DNA of 64,000 bases from Shewanella fodinae (lineage in GTDB: Bacteria > Pseudomonadota > Gammaproteobacteria > Enterobacterales > Shewanellaceae), in the NCBI RefSeq assembly GCF_014651955.1, contig NZ_BMXW01000001.1:19956-83955 (forward strand). The letters are read 5' to 3'. Shown piece by piece: positions 39,928 through 49,980 of this stretch (position 1 is its first letter; every line of letters begins with the position of its first letter). The notes beneath the pieces were generated by a model. It was not told the DNA's origin and ran no database searches. It saw nothing but the letters and a program-made list of their open reading frames with translations. The position numbers were made by a program, and so were the translations under genes.

Positions 39928-40992
39928 ATGACCATTAAAACAGACGAATTACGTTCCTCACTATTATGTAAAGTGATCTCACCTGCCCAACTCGCATCTG
40001 AGTATCCCCTAACCCAGGAAGCTGCCGACTATTTAGTGCAGCAACGCGATCAAGTGGCCGCCATTATTGAGGGTGAAGATCCGCGTTTGCTGGTAATTAT
40101 TGGTCCTTGTTCCATCCATGATCCACAAGCTGCCATGGATTATGCCAAGCGTCTGGCCAAACTCCACCATGAATTGAAAGATGAACTGTGCATTCTGATG
40201 CGGGTCTATTTTGAAAAACCCCGCACCATTGTCGGCTGGAAAGGACTGATTTCCGATCCAGATCTTGATGGCAGCTTTAGCCCTAATAAAGGTCTGCGTT
40301 TAGCGCGGCAACTGTTACAGCAGATCACCGAACTGAAATTACCTATTGCCACTGAATTTCTGGATATGGTGAATGGTCAGTACATTGCCGATTTAATTAC
40401 TTGGGGCGCTATTGGTGCTCGTACCACAGAAAGTCAGATCCATCGAGAAATGGCCTCAGCGTTATCCTGCCCTGTCGGCTTTAAAAATGGCACTGATGGT
40501 AATGTGAAAATTGCGGTGGATGCAGTACGCGCAGCACGTGTTCAACACATTTTTTACTCCCCCGATAAAGACGGCTTTATGTCGGTTTACCGGACGCACG
40601 GTAATCCCTATGGTCATCTGATCCTGCGTGGTGGTAAAACACCCAACTACAGCGCTGAGCATATCGCTGAAGCAAAATCACAACTTGAAGCCGTAGGCAT
40701 CCGCAGTGGCATTGTCATCGATTTTAGTCACGGCAACAGTCAGAAACAGCATCGTAAACAGCTCGAAGTAGCTGACGACATTATCAAGCAGTTATGTTCT
40801 GGCTCTAGCGCGATTGCCGGGGTGATGGCAGAAAGCTTTATTGAAGAAGGAAGCCAGCAGGTCATCCCAGGACAGGCACTGGTTTATGGAAAAAGTATTA
40901 CCGATGCTTGTCTGAACTGGGACGATTCTGAACAGCTACTTCTAGCATTGGCAGAAGCAGCCCGCTCACGCCGTTTACGTCTAGCCAAATAA
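39928..40992 (+). CDS. aroH: 3-deoxy-7-phosphoheptulonate (DAHP) synthase, AroH-like
   Basis: First enzyme of the shikimate pathway, condensing PEP with erythrose 4-phosphate. 354 residues, class I AroAI type. Conserved blocks: IIGPCSIHD, MRVYFEKPRT, GWKGLISDPDLDGS, GAIGARTTESQ, GFKNGTDG and DFSHGN. Compared with E. coli isozymes it looks closest to AroH (N-terminal TDELR and overall wording), the Trp-sensitive form, and E. coli aroH also lies next to ppsA and ppsR. I cannot confirm allosteric specificity from sequence. Confidence 0.88.
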   Translation: MTIKTDELRSSLLCKVISPAQLASEYPLTQEAADYLVQQRDQVAAIIEGEDPRLLVIIGPCSIHDPQAAMDYAKRLAKLHHELKDELCILMRVYFEKPRTIVGWKGLISDPDLDGSFSPNKGLRLARQLLQQITELKLPIATEFLDMVNGQYIADLITWGAIGARTTESQIHREMASALSCPVGFKNGTDGNVKIAVDAVRAARVQHIFYSPDKDGFMSVYRTHGNPYGHLILRGGKTPNYSAEHIAEAKSQLEAVGIRSGIVIDFSHGNSQKQHRKQLEVADDIIKQLCSGSSAIAGVMAESFIEEGSQQVIPGQALVYGKSITDACLNWDDSEQLLLALAEAARSRRLRLAK

Positions 40993-41013
40993 AACAACAT
41001 TGCAGTGTATGAA

Positions 41014-41044
41014 AAGACGCCCGGCAGTCGCTGGGTGTTTTTTA
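41014..41044 (+). terminator. aroH terminator
   Basis: Nine-base-pair stem ACGCCCGGC / GCTGGGTGT (two G-T pairs) with AGTC loop, followed by TTTTTT. Confidence 0.8.
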
Positions 41045-41176
41045 TACACGGCAAGATAATACCGATTAAACGATAAAATCCCTGTAATTTACTTTCATCG
41101 TGTACTTAAAATTCCCCTAACCCACCATTATTAGACTTTAGTATAATGTCGCGACTAAATTAACAGGATCAACCTT

Positions 41177-41671
41177 ATGTCCGACATCGAACTAAACAAT
41201 CAACAAACGCTACTGTTTTCCAGTGCCATCACATCAGAGCAAAGACAGCGGATAATAAAGACACGCATGGCAATGGCTGAGTCCAGAGTTATTAAAGCGG
41301 TATTTCCCAGTGTCACCAACCACCACAATACCCTGTTTGGTGGCGAGGCATTAGCGTGGATGGATGAAACCGCATTTATTGCCGCCACCCGTTTTTGCCG
41401 CAAGCCGATAGTCACCGTGAGTTCGGATCGCATCGACTTTAAAAAGCCAATTCCGGCGGGGACCATGGCGGAATTAATTGCCTCAGTGATCCATGTGGGC
41501 AATACCTCATTAAAAGTTGAGGTCAACATCTACATAGAAGCAATGGATAGAGATCAGCGCGAACACGCAATTCGCGGAGTTTTCACTATGGTTGCCATCG
41601 ACAGCGACCGTAAACCAACTGCTGTACTCACAGAAGATCTGTTCGATCTCTGCCCCGCCTGTCAACTTTGA
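41177..41671 (+). CDS. acyl-CoA thioesterase (YciA/BFIT hotdog family)
   Basis: 164-residue hotdog-fold protein. It carries the family motif N-x-x-x-T-L-F-G-G-x-A-L-x-W-M-D (NHHNTLFGGEALAWMDE) and DRIDFKKPIPAG. It should hydrolyse medium- or long-chain acyl-CoAs and release free CoA. The N-terminal 30 residues are hydrophilic and extend beyond the usual YciA start. It has its own promoter region after the aroH terminator. No link to a pathway is visible. Confidence 0.87.
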   Translation: MSDIELNNQQTLLFSSAITSEQRQRIIKTRMAMAESRVIKAVFPSVTNHHNTLFGGEALAWMDETAFIAATRFCRKPIVTVSSDRIDFKKPIPAGTMAELIASVIHVGNTSLKVEVNIYIEAMDRDQREHAIRGVFTMVAIDSDRKPTAVLTEDLFDLCPACQL

Positions 41672-41835
41672 CAATTGTGTTGCCATAAAGAGCTTTCATT
41701 GGCTGACAAACTCAACTAAAGTCTAAGTTGTTGTTGCCAAGGATGCTTACTGCTTGATTAAAGCAATAGGATTTAATTTAGGAATTCTGTTACAGTGTGC
41801 GCACTTACATGTGCGTACATCGAAGAACAACTGCC

Positions 41836-42501
41836 ATGAAGCCAGAAAATCTCAACATCATTATTGCCGATGATCACCCGCTGTTCCGTAATGCTTTGCG
41901 TCAAGCGCTGACACCGGGATTCAGTGAAACTCAGTGGTTTGAAGCCGACAGTGCGGATGCATTGCAACAGCTATTGGATGCCGAACAGCAAAATTACGAT
42001 TTGGTATTACTAGACTTACAAATGCCCGGTTCTCATGGCTATTCCACGTTAATTCATTTGCGTTCTCATTATCCTGAATTGCCAGTGATCATTATCTCTG
42101 CCCATGAAGATGCGGCCACCATCAGCCGAGCATTACATTATGGCAGTGCCGGATTTATTCCTAAGTCCGCATCGATGGAAACCTTCACCCAAGCCATTAC
42201 GGATGTGATGATGGGCGATATCTGGCTACCTGCAGGTATCGAATTAATGGAAATCAACGATGACAATGACTCGGAAAAAATGGCCGGGAAATTGTCAGAG
42301 CTGACGCCACAGCAATATCGTGTGTTACAGATGTTTGCTGAAGGTCTGTTAAATAAGCAGATTGCATATGATTTGGGTGTGTCAGAAGCGACTATTAAGG
42401 CTCATGCCACCGCAATTTTCCGTAAGTTAGGCGTTCGTAACCGGACGCAGGCCGTTATTGCCCTGCAGCAACTGGACATGGAAAAAGTCGATTTATCTTA
42501 A
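41836..42501 (+). CDS. crbR: LuxR/FixJ-family response regulator, CrbR-like
   Basis: 221 residues from the ATG at 41836; upstream in-frame starts add a non-homologous tail. The receiver domain has acidic residues D12/D13, phosphoacceptor D60 in VLLDLQMPG and the lysine in FIPKSAS. The LuxR helix-turn-helix is at about 155-215 (LTPQQYRVLQMFAEGLLNKQIAYDLGVSEATIKAH). In Vibrio the regulator CrbR works with the symporter-kinase CrbS to activate acs. CrbS and acs lie 11-15 kb away here, so I infer this is CrbR. The receiver and output alone do not prove the pairing. Confidence 0.75.
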   Translation: MKPENLNIIIADDHPLFRNALRQALTPGFSETQWFEADSADALQQLLDAEQQNYDLVLLDLQMPGSHGYSTLIHLRSHYPELPVIIISAHEDAATISRALHYGSAGFIPKSASMETFTQAITDVMMGDIWLPAGIELMEINDDNDSEKMAGKLSELTPQQYRVLQMFAEGLLNKQIAYDLGVSEATIKAHATAIFRKLGVRNRTQAVIALQQLDMEKVDLS

Positions 42502-42530
42502 ACTAACATAATAATTGGAGAGCTAGCGTT

Positions 42531-42896
42531 TTGATTACTCATGCCGAAATGGTTAGCTCGCTATCTGAACTTGAATGCCGCACTAATTTCTGTCAAGGCA
42601 AGATTACCGAATACATGTTGTCTGGCAGCAAAGAAGCTTTTTATATGCAGACGGAACAAAAGTCGCCGCAATTGGTGATACGTCCTGCTTATGAGTTGTT
42701 TCAGAACGAGTTATCACAACTTGAAGGCACTCATGCCAAGCCAGGTTATTTTCACAGTGCCCAGATGGTGCGTTTCCCCAAGCGCATATACAAAAGCCTT
42801 ACACCGGTGCACTACGGTTTGGCATTTGGCTTTGACAATCAACAGGCATTGAAAGCGTTTATCCTGTTACTGCAGAAAATCTGTCAGAACAAGTAA
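42531..42896 (+). CDS. hypothetical protein downstream of crbR
   Basis: 121 residues, no signal peptide or membrane segment. I use the TTG at 42531, preceded by GGAG at a distance of 10 nt; the first ATG (42549) lies too far from that site. The sequence is mixed alpha/beta (EAFYMQTEQKSPQLVIRPAYELF, KSLTPVHYGLAFGFDNQQALKAFILLLQ). I do not recognise a family. Only 29 bp separate it from the crbR-like gene, so the two are probably cotranscribed, which would tie it to acetate regulation. Confidence 0.65.
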   Translation: MITHAEMVSSLSELECRTNFCQGKITEYMLSGSKEAFYMQTEQKSPQLVIRPAYELFQNELSQLEGTHAKPGYFHSAQMVRFPKRIYKSLTPVHYGLAFGFDNQQALKAFILLLQKICQNK

Positions 42897-42897
42897 C

Positions 42898-42940
42898 ACC
42901 AATGCCGCTCACTCAAAAGTATTGAGTGAGCAACATTGGT
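42898..42940. terminator. long inverted repeat between convergent genes
   Basis: Ten-base-pair stem GCTCACTCAA / TTGAGTGAGC (42907-42931), extended by ACCAATG / CATTGGT after a 2-nt internal loop. Weak T-tract on either side (ATTGTTTTG on the plus strand). It likely serves as a bidirectional transcription end. Confidence 0.6.
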
Positions 42941-42967
42941 ATTGTTTTGTAGACGTTTGAATAATGG

Positions 42968-43804
42968 TTATTGAAAGTGCTGCTGATGAAACCGCAGATG
43001 AGTCTCGATGAAACTGGCAATAAAATAGTAGCTGTGATCGTAACCAGCATGAAGCTGATAATCGAGGTCAAACTGCATCTGCTTAGCGGCCGCAATCAAT
43101 GTCTCAGGCAACAACTGCTCTGCTAAAAACGGATCGCTTTCGCCCTGATCCACTTTCATGGGTAAAGGCGCTGCGCCACTTTTAATAAGCTCCACGGCAT
43201 CATATTGTTTCCACTGTTCCCGGTCATCACCAAGATACGCGGTAAACGCTTTTTGCCCCCAAGGACATGCTAGCGGATGGCAAATAGGTGAAAATGCACT
43301 GGCACTGACATAACGCCCAGGATTTTTTAACGCAATCGTCAGTGCGCCATGCCCCCCCATTGAATGGCCCGCTATCGCCCGTTGTTCATTCACCGGGAAA
43401 TGCTGTGCTATTAACGCTGGCAACTCAGATACCACATAATCATACATCCGGTAATGGCTGCTCCAAGGTGCCTGGGTGGCATTGAGATAAAAACCAGCAC
43501 CTAAACCTAAATCGTAAGCACCATCTTCGGCATCCGCAACAGCATCTCCACGTGGGCTGGTATCGGGACAGACAAGCGCCATTCCCAGTTCCGCAGCTAT
43601 TCGCAGGGCCCCCGCTTTCTGCATGAAATTCTCATCGGTGCAGGTTAGTCCTGACAGCCAGTACAATACCGGCACCGACTGCGAATTGGCCAATGGTGGC
43701 AAATAGATGGCAAAGCGCATATCACAATTAAGGACTGTCGAGCGATGCCGATATTGCTTATGCCAACCACCAAATACCTTATTACTACTGATATTTTCCA
43801 GCAT
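42968..43804 (-). CDS. fghA: S-formylglutathione hydrolase
   Basis: Esterase-D-family alpha/beta hydrolase that releases formate and glutathione from S-formylglutathione, second step of glutathione-dependent formaldehyde detoxification. 278 residues. Nucleophile S148 lies in AGHSMGGHGAL, and the His in AGYDHSYYF near the end. LTCTDENF and CPDTSPRG are family landmarks. 11 bp downstream of the formaldehyde dehydrogenase gene, so an operon. Confidence 0.95.
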   Translation of the reverse strand: MLENISSNKVFGGWHKQYRHRSTVLNCDMRFAIYLPPLANSQSVPVLYWLSGLTCTDENFMQKAGALRIAAELGMALVCPDTSPRGDAVADAEDGAYDLGLGAGFYLNATQAPWSSHYRMYDYVVSELPALIAQHFPVNEQRAIAGHSMGGHGALTIALKNPGRYVSASAFSPICHPLACPWGQKAFTAYLGDDREQWKQYDAVELIKSGAAPLPMKVDQGESDPFLAEQLLPETLIAAAKQMQFDLDYQLHAGYDHSYYFIASFIETHLRFHQQHFQ

Positions 43805-43815
43805 AGTGCCCTCGC

Positions 43816-44991
<1,176 letters not shown>

Positions 44992-45039
44992 TTAGATTTT
45001 ATTTATTTCAGATATAGAGATAATCTAAGCTACTAACAA

Positions 45040-45061
45040 ATTACTTTTACATATAGGTAAT
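45040..45061. promoter_or_regulatory. candidate LysR-type operator
   Basis: ATTAC-N12-GTAAT inverted repeat directly upstream of the LysR start codon, in the 122-bp divergent region shared with frmA. It has the dyad shape LysR regulators bind. Inferred only. Confidence 0.35.
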
Positions 45062-45062
45062 A

Positions 45063-45956
45063 ATGAATCACTGGGAAGGTATCTGCGAATTCATCGCGGT
45101 CGCGGAAAGTCAGAGTTTTACCAAGGCATCTCACCGTCTGAACATCTCCACCGCACAGGTGAGCCGCCAGATCACCGCACTAGAGCAACGACTGAACACC
45201 AAACTGTTTTACCGCACCACACGTAAAGTCACCCTTAGCGACGAAGGATTACTTTATTACCGCCACTGCCGAGCATTGCAAGACGGCATAGAAGAAGCGG
45301 AACGCACGCTTGGCAGCTTAAAACTGGAACCGCAAGGTCTCTTGAGGATCACGGCGCCGGTAACCTATGGAGAACAGTTCATTTTACCATTGTTGAATGA
45401 TTTTCTATTAACATATAGTAAATTACAGCTTGAACTGGAGCTGACCAATAAAACGTTAGATCTGATTGAAGGTGGCTTTGATCTGGCTATCCGCCTTGGG
45501 AAACTGACAGATTCCAGTCTCATGGCCAGAAAACTTGCCACTCGTAGTAATTACGTCTGCGCCAGCCCCTTATACCTGCAACATTACGGTATTCCTCACA
45601 GTTTATCGGAACTCCAGCACCATCAATGTCTTGTCGGAAATCATCCATACTGGCGCTTCAACGAACAAGGTCAGGAACGTACTTGGCGAGTTAACGGACG
45701 ATTACAGTGCAATTCTGGTATGGGGTTACGTGATGCCGCCAGAAAAGGGCTCGGTTTAGTACAACTACCTGACTATTATGTGCAGCAGGACCTACAACAG
45801 GGCACGCTTGTGGCCGTGTTGGAACATTACCGCGCGGCGGCTGAAGGGGTTTGGGGGTTGTATCCGCAAAACCGTCATCTTTCACCCAAAGTCAGTTTGC
45901 TGCTTGAGTGGCTGCAACAGGGCTTAAACGCACCAACTATACGCATGTCATTTTAG
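45063..45956 (+). CDS. LysR family regulator divergent from frmA
   Basis: 297 residues. The N-terminal helix-turn-helix (about 1-60: [27 protein letters not shown]) is followed by a periplasmic-binding-like effector domain (about 90-290). Its position 122 bp from frmA on the opposite strand is typical of a LysR regulator controlling the neighbour, here formaldehyde detoxification. The effector is unknown. Start ATG at 45063; the ribosome site is weak (AGGTAATA). Confidence 0.9.
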   Translation: MNHWEGICEFIAVAESQSFTKASHRLNISTAQVSRQITALEQRLNTKLFYRTTRKVTLSDEGLLYYRHCRALQDGIEEAERTLGSLKLEPQGLLRITAPVTYGEQFILPLLNDFLLTYSKLQLELELTNKTLDLIEGGFDLAIRLGKLTDSSLMARKLATRSNYVCASPLYLQHYGIPHSLSELQHHQCLVGNHPYWRFNEQGQERTWRVNGRLQCNSGMGLRDAARKGLGLVQLPDYYVQQDLQQGTLVAVLEHYRAAAEGVWGLYPQNRHLSPKVSLLLEWLQQGLNAPTIRMSF

Positions 45957-46065
45957 CCTAACTCCACTTTTGCACTACACTAACTATAGTCATATGGTCG
46001 GTTCTGAAGCCATATCTATCAAACAGTTAGAGGCATGCGTCGGTCATGCTATCAGGGGGTCTTTT

Positions 46066-48078
46066 ATGTGGTTTAACCGCTTCTCCGTTGATAAAAAACA
46101 TGCAGCTAACGATGCACCGCTTTCAGTTACGCAAACTCTCAATGCCAGCAATATCACTGCTGACCAGTGCCATATTTTTGAGTTGCAGGGCGGCACCGCC
46201 TTAGTGCTGGCTTATGTGTCCCCCCACTGTGATTTTGCGGCAGTCAATCGCCAGCTCAAACAGGCCATGCCGTTTGCCGAACACATTATTGCGCTGATGA
46301 CCGCCGGTGAATTAGGTGGTAATCAACAGTTGTATCATGCCACTCCCAGCAGATGGGACGGTATTGTCATCCACGCTTTTTCCAAACGCTTACTCAGTGC
46401 CACTTCGGTCCATTGCATTAACCTCTTCAGTGCCGACATTAAAAGCGGTACAGCAAAACAGCAGCCGGAAGACCGCATCAAGCGCATTATGGACGAGATC
46501 CAGCGTATTTCCGTACCATTTGATATCGGCAGTAAAAGCACTCTGGCGTTGACTTATTTTGACGGGCTTTCGGCGAGCGAAGATTTTTTTACCCAGGCGT
46601 TGTACAAGAGCAGACGTTTTCCTTGTTACTTCGTTGGGGGGAGCGCAGGCGGCAAACTGGATTTTTCCCAGGCCGATATTGCACTTGATGGTGAGATCAA
46701 AACCAACAGCGCCGTGATCTGTTTTTGCAAAATCGCCGAAGGCTACCGCTTTGGCATCTTAAAGAGCCACAATTTTGTCAAGACTGGCAATGGCTTTGAC
46801 ATTGTTAACTTCGATCCGCTGACACGTACATTAAAAACCGTGCTGGATGAACAGATGCAGTTACAAACGCCGGTGGCTGTGCTGACCCGCTACTTTAATT
46901 GCAGTGAACAACAACTGGAGCAAAAGCTGCAACAGCACTCTTTTGGTATCGAAATCGATGGCAATATTTATGTGCGCTCCGTAGCCGCCATCAATGCTGA
47001 CGGCAGTATTCGCTTCTTCTGTAATTTAAATTTTGGTGAACACCTGTTACTGGTTAAAGCCAAAAACTTTGCCCAGTCCACTGCCGACGATTTCCAGCGT
47101 TTTATGCGCAATAAACCTGGAAAACCCGTGGCCATGATTGCCAATGATTGCATCTTAAGGCGGCTTAACAACGCTGATCAGCTTGATCGAGTCAACGCCT
47201 TTGAGGACATCTGCCTCTCTGGATTTTCAACCTTCGGAGAGTTTTTAGGGTTACACCAGAATCAAACGGTCACAGCAGTTGCTTTCTTTAACGTGCCAGC
47301 GGGCACTCGGTTCCAGGATGAATATGCCGAAAATTACCCGTTCTACTTAGCCGCATTTTCTAGTCATTATCTGCGTGCAATGACAATCAGCACCAATAAA
47401 ATTAACACATTACAGGCTGACACCATTCAGCACATGGCGAAGATCCACCCCTTAATCCAGTCATCTGCGCAACAGTTACAACACATTGCCGCAGAAGCTA
47501 GTGATTCATCACAACGGCAGGTAACCATTGCTGAACAGTTTGAACTGTTCATGACCCAAATTGCCCGCCAACAAACACAGCGCCACTATCTGACTGATGG
47601 GATGACACAATTAAGATCAAGTGCCGACAGGATTGTCAGTATCATTCAGTCCATCAGTGGAATTGCCGAGCAGACGAACCTGCTGGCGTTAAATGCTGCC
47701 ATTGAAGCGGCCCGCGCAGGCGAAGCGGGCAGAGGTTTTGCCGTCGTCGCGGATGAGGTCCGGGCATTATCACAACGCACGCAGAACAGCGTGAAAGAGA
47801 CTGGCCAAACGGTAGAGGAAGTTTCCACGGCGATTAACGGCATTGCGGTAGCGATTGACAGCATTAACAAAGTGCTCGGTGATATTGAAGCTGAGTCACA
47901 GACGCTCAGCCACGACTTGAAAAATTTGTCCGAAAGTTCCAGAGACGCGGCCGCAATGGCACAACAGGATATTGCCCGAGCAGAAGAAACCCATCAGCAG
48001 ATCCAGTTCATTGAGCAGGAAATCCAACTTATTGAGACCTTGTCCGAATACGCCAAGGAACACCATTATGATCTGTAA
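46066..48078 (+). CDS. soluble FIST-domain methyl-accepting chemotaxis protein
   Basis: 670 residues from the ATG at 46066, supported by AGGGGG about 6 nt upstream; in-frame TTG further up lacks a site. There is no membrane segment, so it should be a cytosolic receptor. An N-terminal FIST_N sensory domain (about 45-235) and FIST_C domain (about 240-420, with [12 protein letters not shown] and [10 protein letters not shown]) are followed by an MCP signalling hairpin (about 440-640). Its tip is [19 protein letters not shown] and it ends without a CheR pentapeptide. FIST domains are thought to bind small ligands such as amino acids; the ligand here is unknown. Confidence 0.88.
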   Translation: MWFNRFSVDKKHAANDAPLSVTQTLNASNITADQCHIFELQGGTALVLAYVSPHCDFAAVNRQLKQAMPFAEHIIALMTAGELGGNQQLYHATPSRWDGIVIHAFSKRLLSATSVHCINLFSADIKSGTAKQQPEDRIKRIMDEIQRISVPFDIGSKSTLALTYFDGLSASEDFFTQALYKSRRFPCYFVGGSAGGKLDFSQADIALDGEIKTNSAVICFCKIAEGYRFGILKSHNFVKTGNGFDIVNFDPLTRTLKTVLDEQMQLQTPVAVLTRYFNCSEQQLEQKLQQHSFGIEIDGNIYVRSVAAINADGSIRFFCNLNFGEHLLLVKAKNFAQSTADDFQRFMRNKPGKPVAMIANDCILRRLNNADQLDRVNAFEDICLSGFSTFGEFLGLHQNQTVTAVAFFNVPAGTRFQDEYAENYPFYLAAFSSHYLRAMTISTNKINTLQADTIQHMAKIHPLIQSSAQQLQHIAAEASDSSQRQVTIAEQFELFMTQIARQQTQRHYLTDGMTQLRSSADRIVSIIQSISGIAEQTNLLALNAAIEAARAGEAGRGFAVVADEVRALSQRTQNSVKETGQTVEEVSTAINGIAVAIDSINKVLGDIEAESQTLSHDLKNLSESSRDAAAMAQQDIARAEETHQQIQFIEQEIQLIETLSEYAKEHHYDL

Positions 48079-48087
48079 TCATCGCGT

Positions 48088-49980
48088 TCACAGTGAAGCT
48101 TCCGGCTCGCTGATGGGCAACTTCACCACAAAAGCAGCGCCATCCTGACGGGGCAACGAATAGACTTGCCCCATCAGACACTGAGTGACCCACTGATGCA
48201 CCAGATGTAACCCCAGACCAGTATGCTGCTTCGCACGGCTGCTGGTGACAAACGGGTCAAAAATAGTGTCCATCAATTCGGGGGCGATGCCTTTGCCATT
48301 GTCAGACACCACCAGCTCAATATGCTCCGCATCGGGCCTGCGGCTGCTCACAACAACACGGCCATCCGCGGTATGCTCATCAAACCCATGTTCCACCGCG
48401 TTCAGCACTAGATTTTGCAGCACTTGCGACAATATACCCGGTTGTGTCCAGATTCTTAACTGAGGCTCTACCTGATTAAGTAAACGAATGCCGCGTTTCT
48501 TAATGAGCGGCGTTAATCCATTAATCAAATCTGTCACAATTTCTGCTGGGCAACATTCCAAAACCTCATCGCCTGTGCGTGCCAGCGTCAAGCGCCGGAA
48601 ACTTTTAATAATGACATTGGCCTGTTCAAGATTTTTCTCTGCCAACTGTAATCCCGCCTGAGTATGTTGCAGAAATTGCACCAAGGCCGATTTGGTCAGT
48701 CCTCGTTCAAGGGCAGATTGTAGCTGCTGTAATTGCTCTTCGACGCCGGTAACCGCCAACAAGGCACCGCCGATGGGAGTATTCATTTCGTGCGAGACCC
48801 CGGCCACCATCATCCCTAACGATGACAACCGCTTAGACTCAGCTAAATCGTCTTTTAGCATCTGCTGCTGCTTTAGGGTGCTATCCAGTAAGCGATTTAC
48901 CCGCTTAAGTTCCGCCATTTCCTGCTGCAATCGCGCCGCTATGGCATGCACGGAAGCGCGAGATTGATAATCACGTAATACAAACCCTGTTCCTAGAAAT
49001 ACAATCACTATCGCTACGGCAGTGGCCGGGATCATGGCGTCACGGCGCATCATCGACACTATGCTATCTGGTGTAACTGCCAGCATGATAAATTCCCTGT
49101 CAGGCACCATATAGCCCGATTTACTTATCTGAATCTGTTGAAAACTAATCAGTTGCCCCTGATATTTCTGACCAATCAGGTTGTGCTGTTGACTGATTGA
49201 AGACCACAGCGCTGGCGCCTGTTTTATCAGATTCATTTGGGGTTTCTGCAAATCCCGTCCCCAACACATTGCCGGGTCAGGGTGAACTATCCAGAACCCC
49301 TCTTTGTCAATCAGTTGCAACTGCGCGCTTTCCTTGCTGAGCTTGTTCATTTGCTGCAGCGCTGGACCCAAGTTGTAATTAATAATCAGCAAACCCTTGC
49401 GCAACCCATCCTGGTCACCGGTACGAAGGGAGATACGGATGGTAGGTTCATAGGGCACCACGATACGATGATGTTCAATATTGAGATCTAACGGTGAAAT
49501 ATAGAGTTGCGGCGGGGTTACTTGGATACCATCAATGAAATAATAGCGATCACCTTTGAACTGCAGTGTTTCCGAAGGAACGATAAACGGCCTACCGGCC
49601 TGCACGTTGACCCTGACTTTTTCAGTACCGCTTTCGTCAAGCCAGCGCAGTTGCAGGATGTTGTTAATCACTTTGCCATAACGCACAAATACATCAGCAA
49701 CCATGGCACTATTAAGGGTTTTATCCTGACGCAGACCTTCAATAAATTGCGCGTTGGACTCAATCAACCGCATAACATCTTCAAGCTCAGCCAGTTCTTG
49801 ATACAACAGCAGGCTGGCATGATTCAGAAGCTCGCTGTGTTCAGAAACCAACGCCCGGTTTTTTCCTAAAGCTTGCAGATTGTAGGCAATAACACCAGAG
49901 AGAAACGCTAGGATCAGCACCATCACGAAGAAAAATACGCTCTTTAAACGCAACTTCATCAGGGTGGCAGCACTGTTCAT
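48088..49980 (-). CDS. sensor histidine kinase partnered with REC-DUF3369-EAL regulator
   Basis: 630-residue membrane kinase. Membrane segments at about 14-34 and 320-340 enclose a periplasmic sensory region (about 40-315) of Cache type. A coiled coil leads to the H-box GVSHEMNTP with H397. The ATPase domain has N-box LQNLVLNAVEH, G1 DNGKGI, F-box FDPFVTSSR and G2 GLGLHLV, so it looks catalytically complete. Its start overlaps the stop of the regulator gene by 4 bp (ATGA), so translation is coupled. Ends 9 bp from the FIST receptor, convergent. Confidence 0.87.
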   Translation of the reverse strand: MNSAATLMKLRLKSVFFFVMVLILAFLSGVIAYNLQALGKNRALVSEHSELLNHASLLLYQELAELEDVMRLIESNAQFIEGLRQDKTLNSAMVADVFVRYGKVINNILQLRWLDESGTEKVRVNVQAGRPFIVPSETLQFKGDRYYFIDGIQVTPPQLYISPLDLNIEHHRIVVPYEPTIRISLRTGDQDGLRKGLLIINYNLGPALQQMNKLSKESAQLQLIDKEGFWIVHPDPAMCWGRDLQKPQMNLIKQAPALWSSISQQHNLIGQKYQGQLISFQQIQISKSGYMVPDREFIMLAVTPDSIVSMMRRDAMIPATAVAIVIVFLGTGFVLRDYQSRASVHAIAARLQQEMAELKRVNRLLDSTLKQQQMLKDDLAESKRLSSLGMMVAGVSHEMNTPIGGALLAVTGVEEQLQQLQSALERGLTKSALVQFLQHTQAGLQLAEKNLEQANVIIKSFRRLTLARTGDEVLECCPAEIVTDLINGLTPLIKKRGIRLLNQVEPQLRIWTQPGILSQVLQNLVLNAVEHGFDEHTADGRVVVSSRRPDAEHIELVVSDNGKGIAPELMDTIFDPFVTSSRAKQHTGLGLHLVHQWVTQCLMGQVYSLPRQDGAAFVVKLPISEPEASL

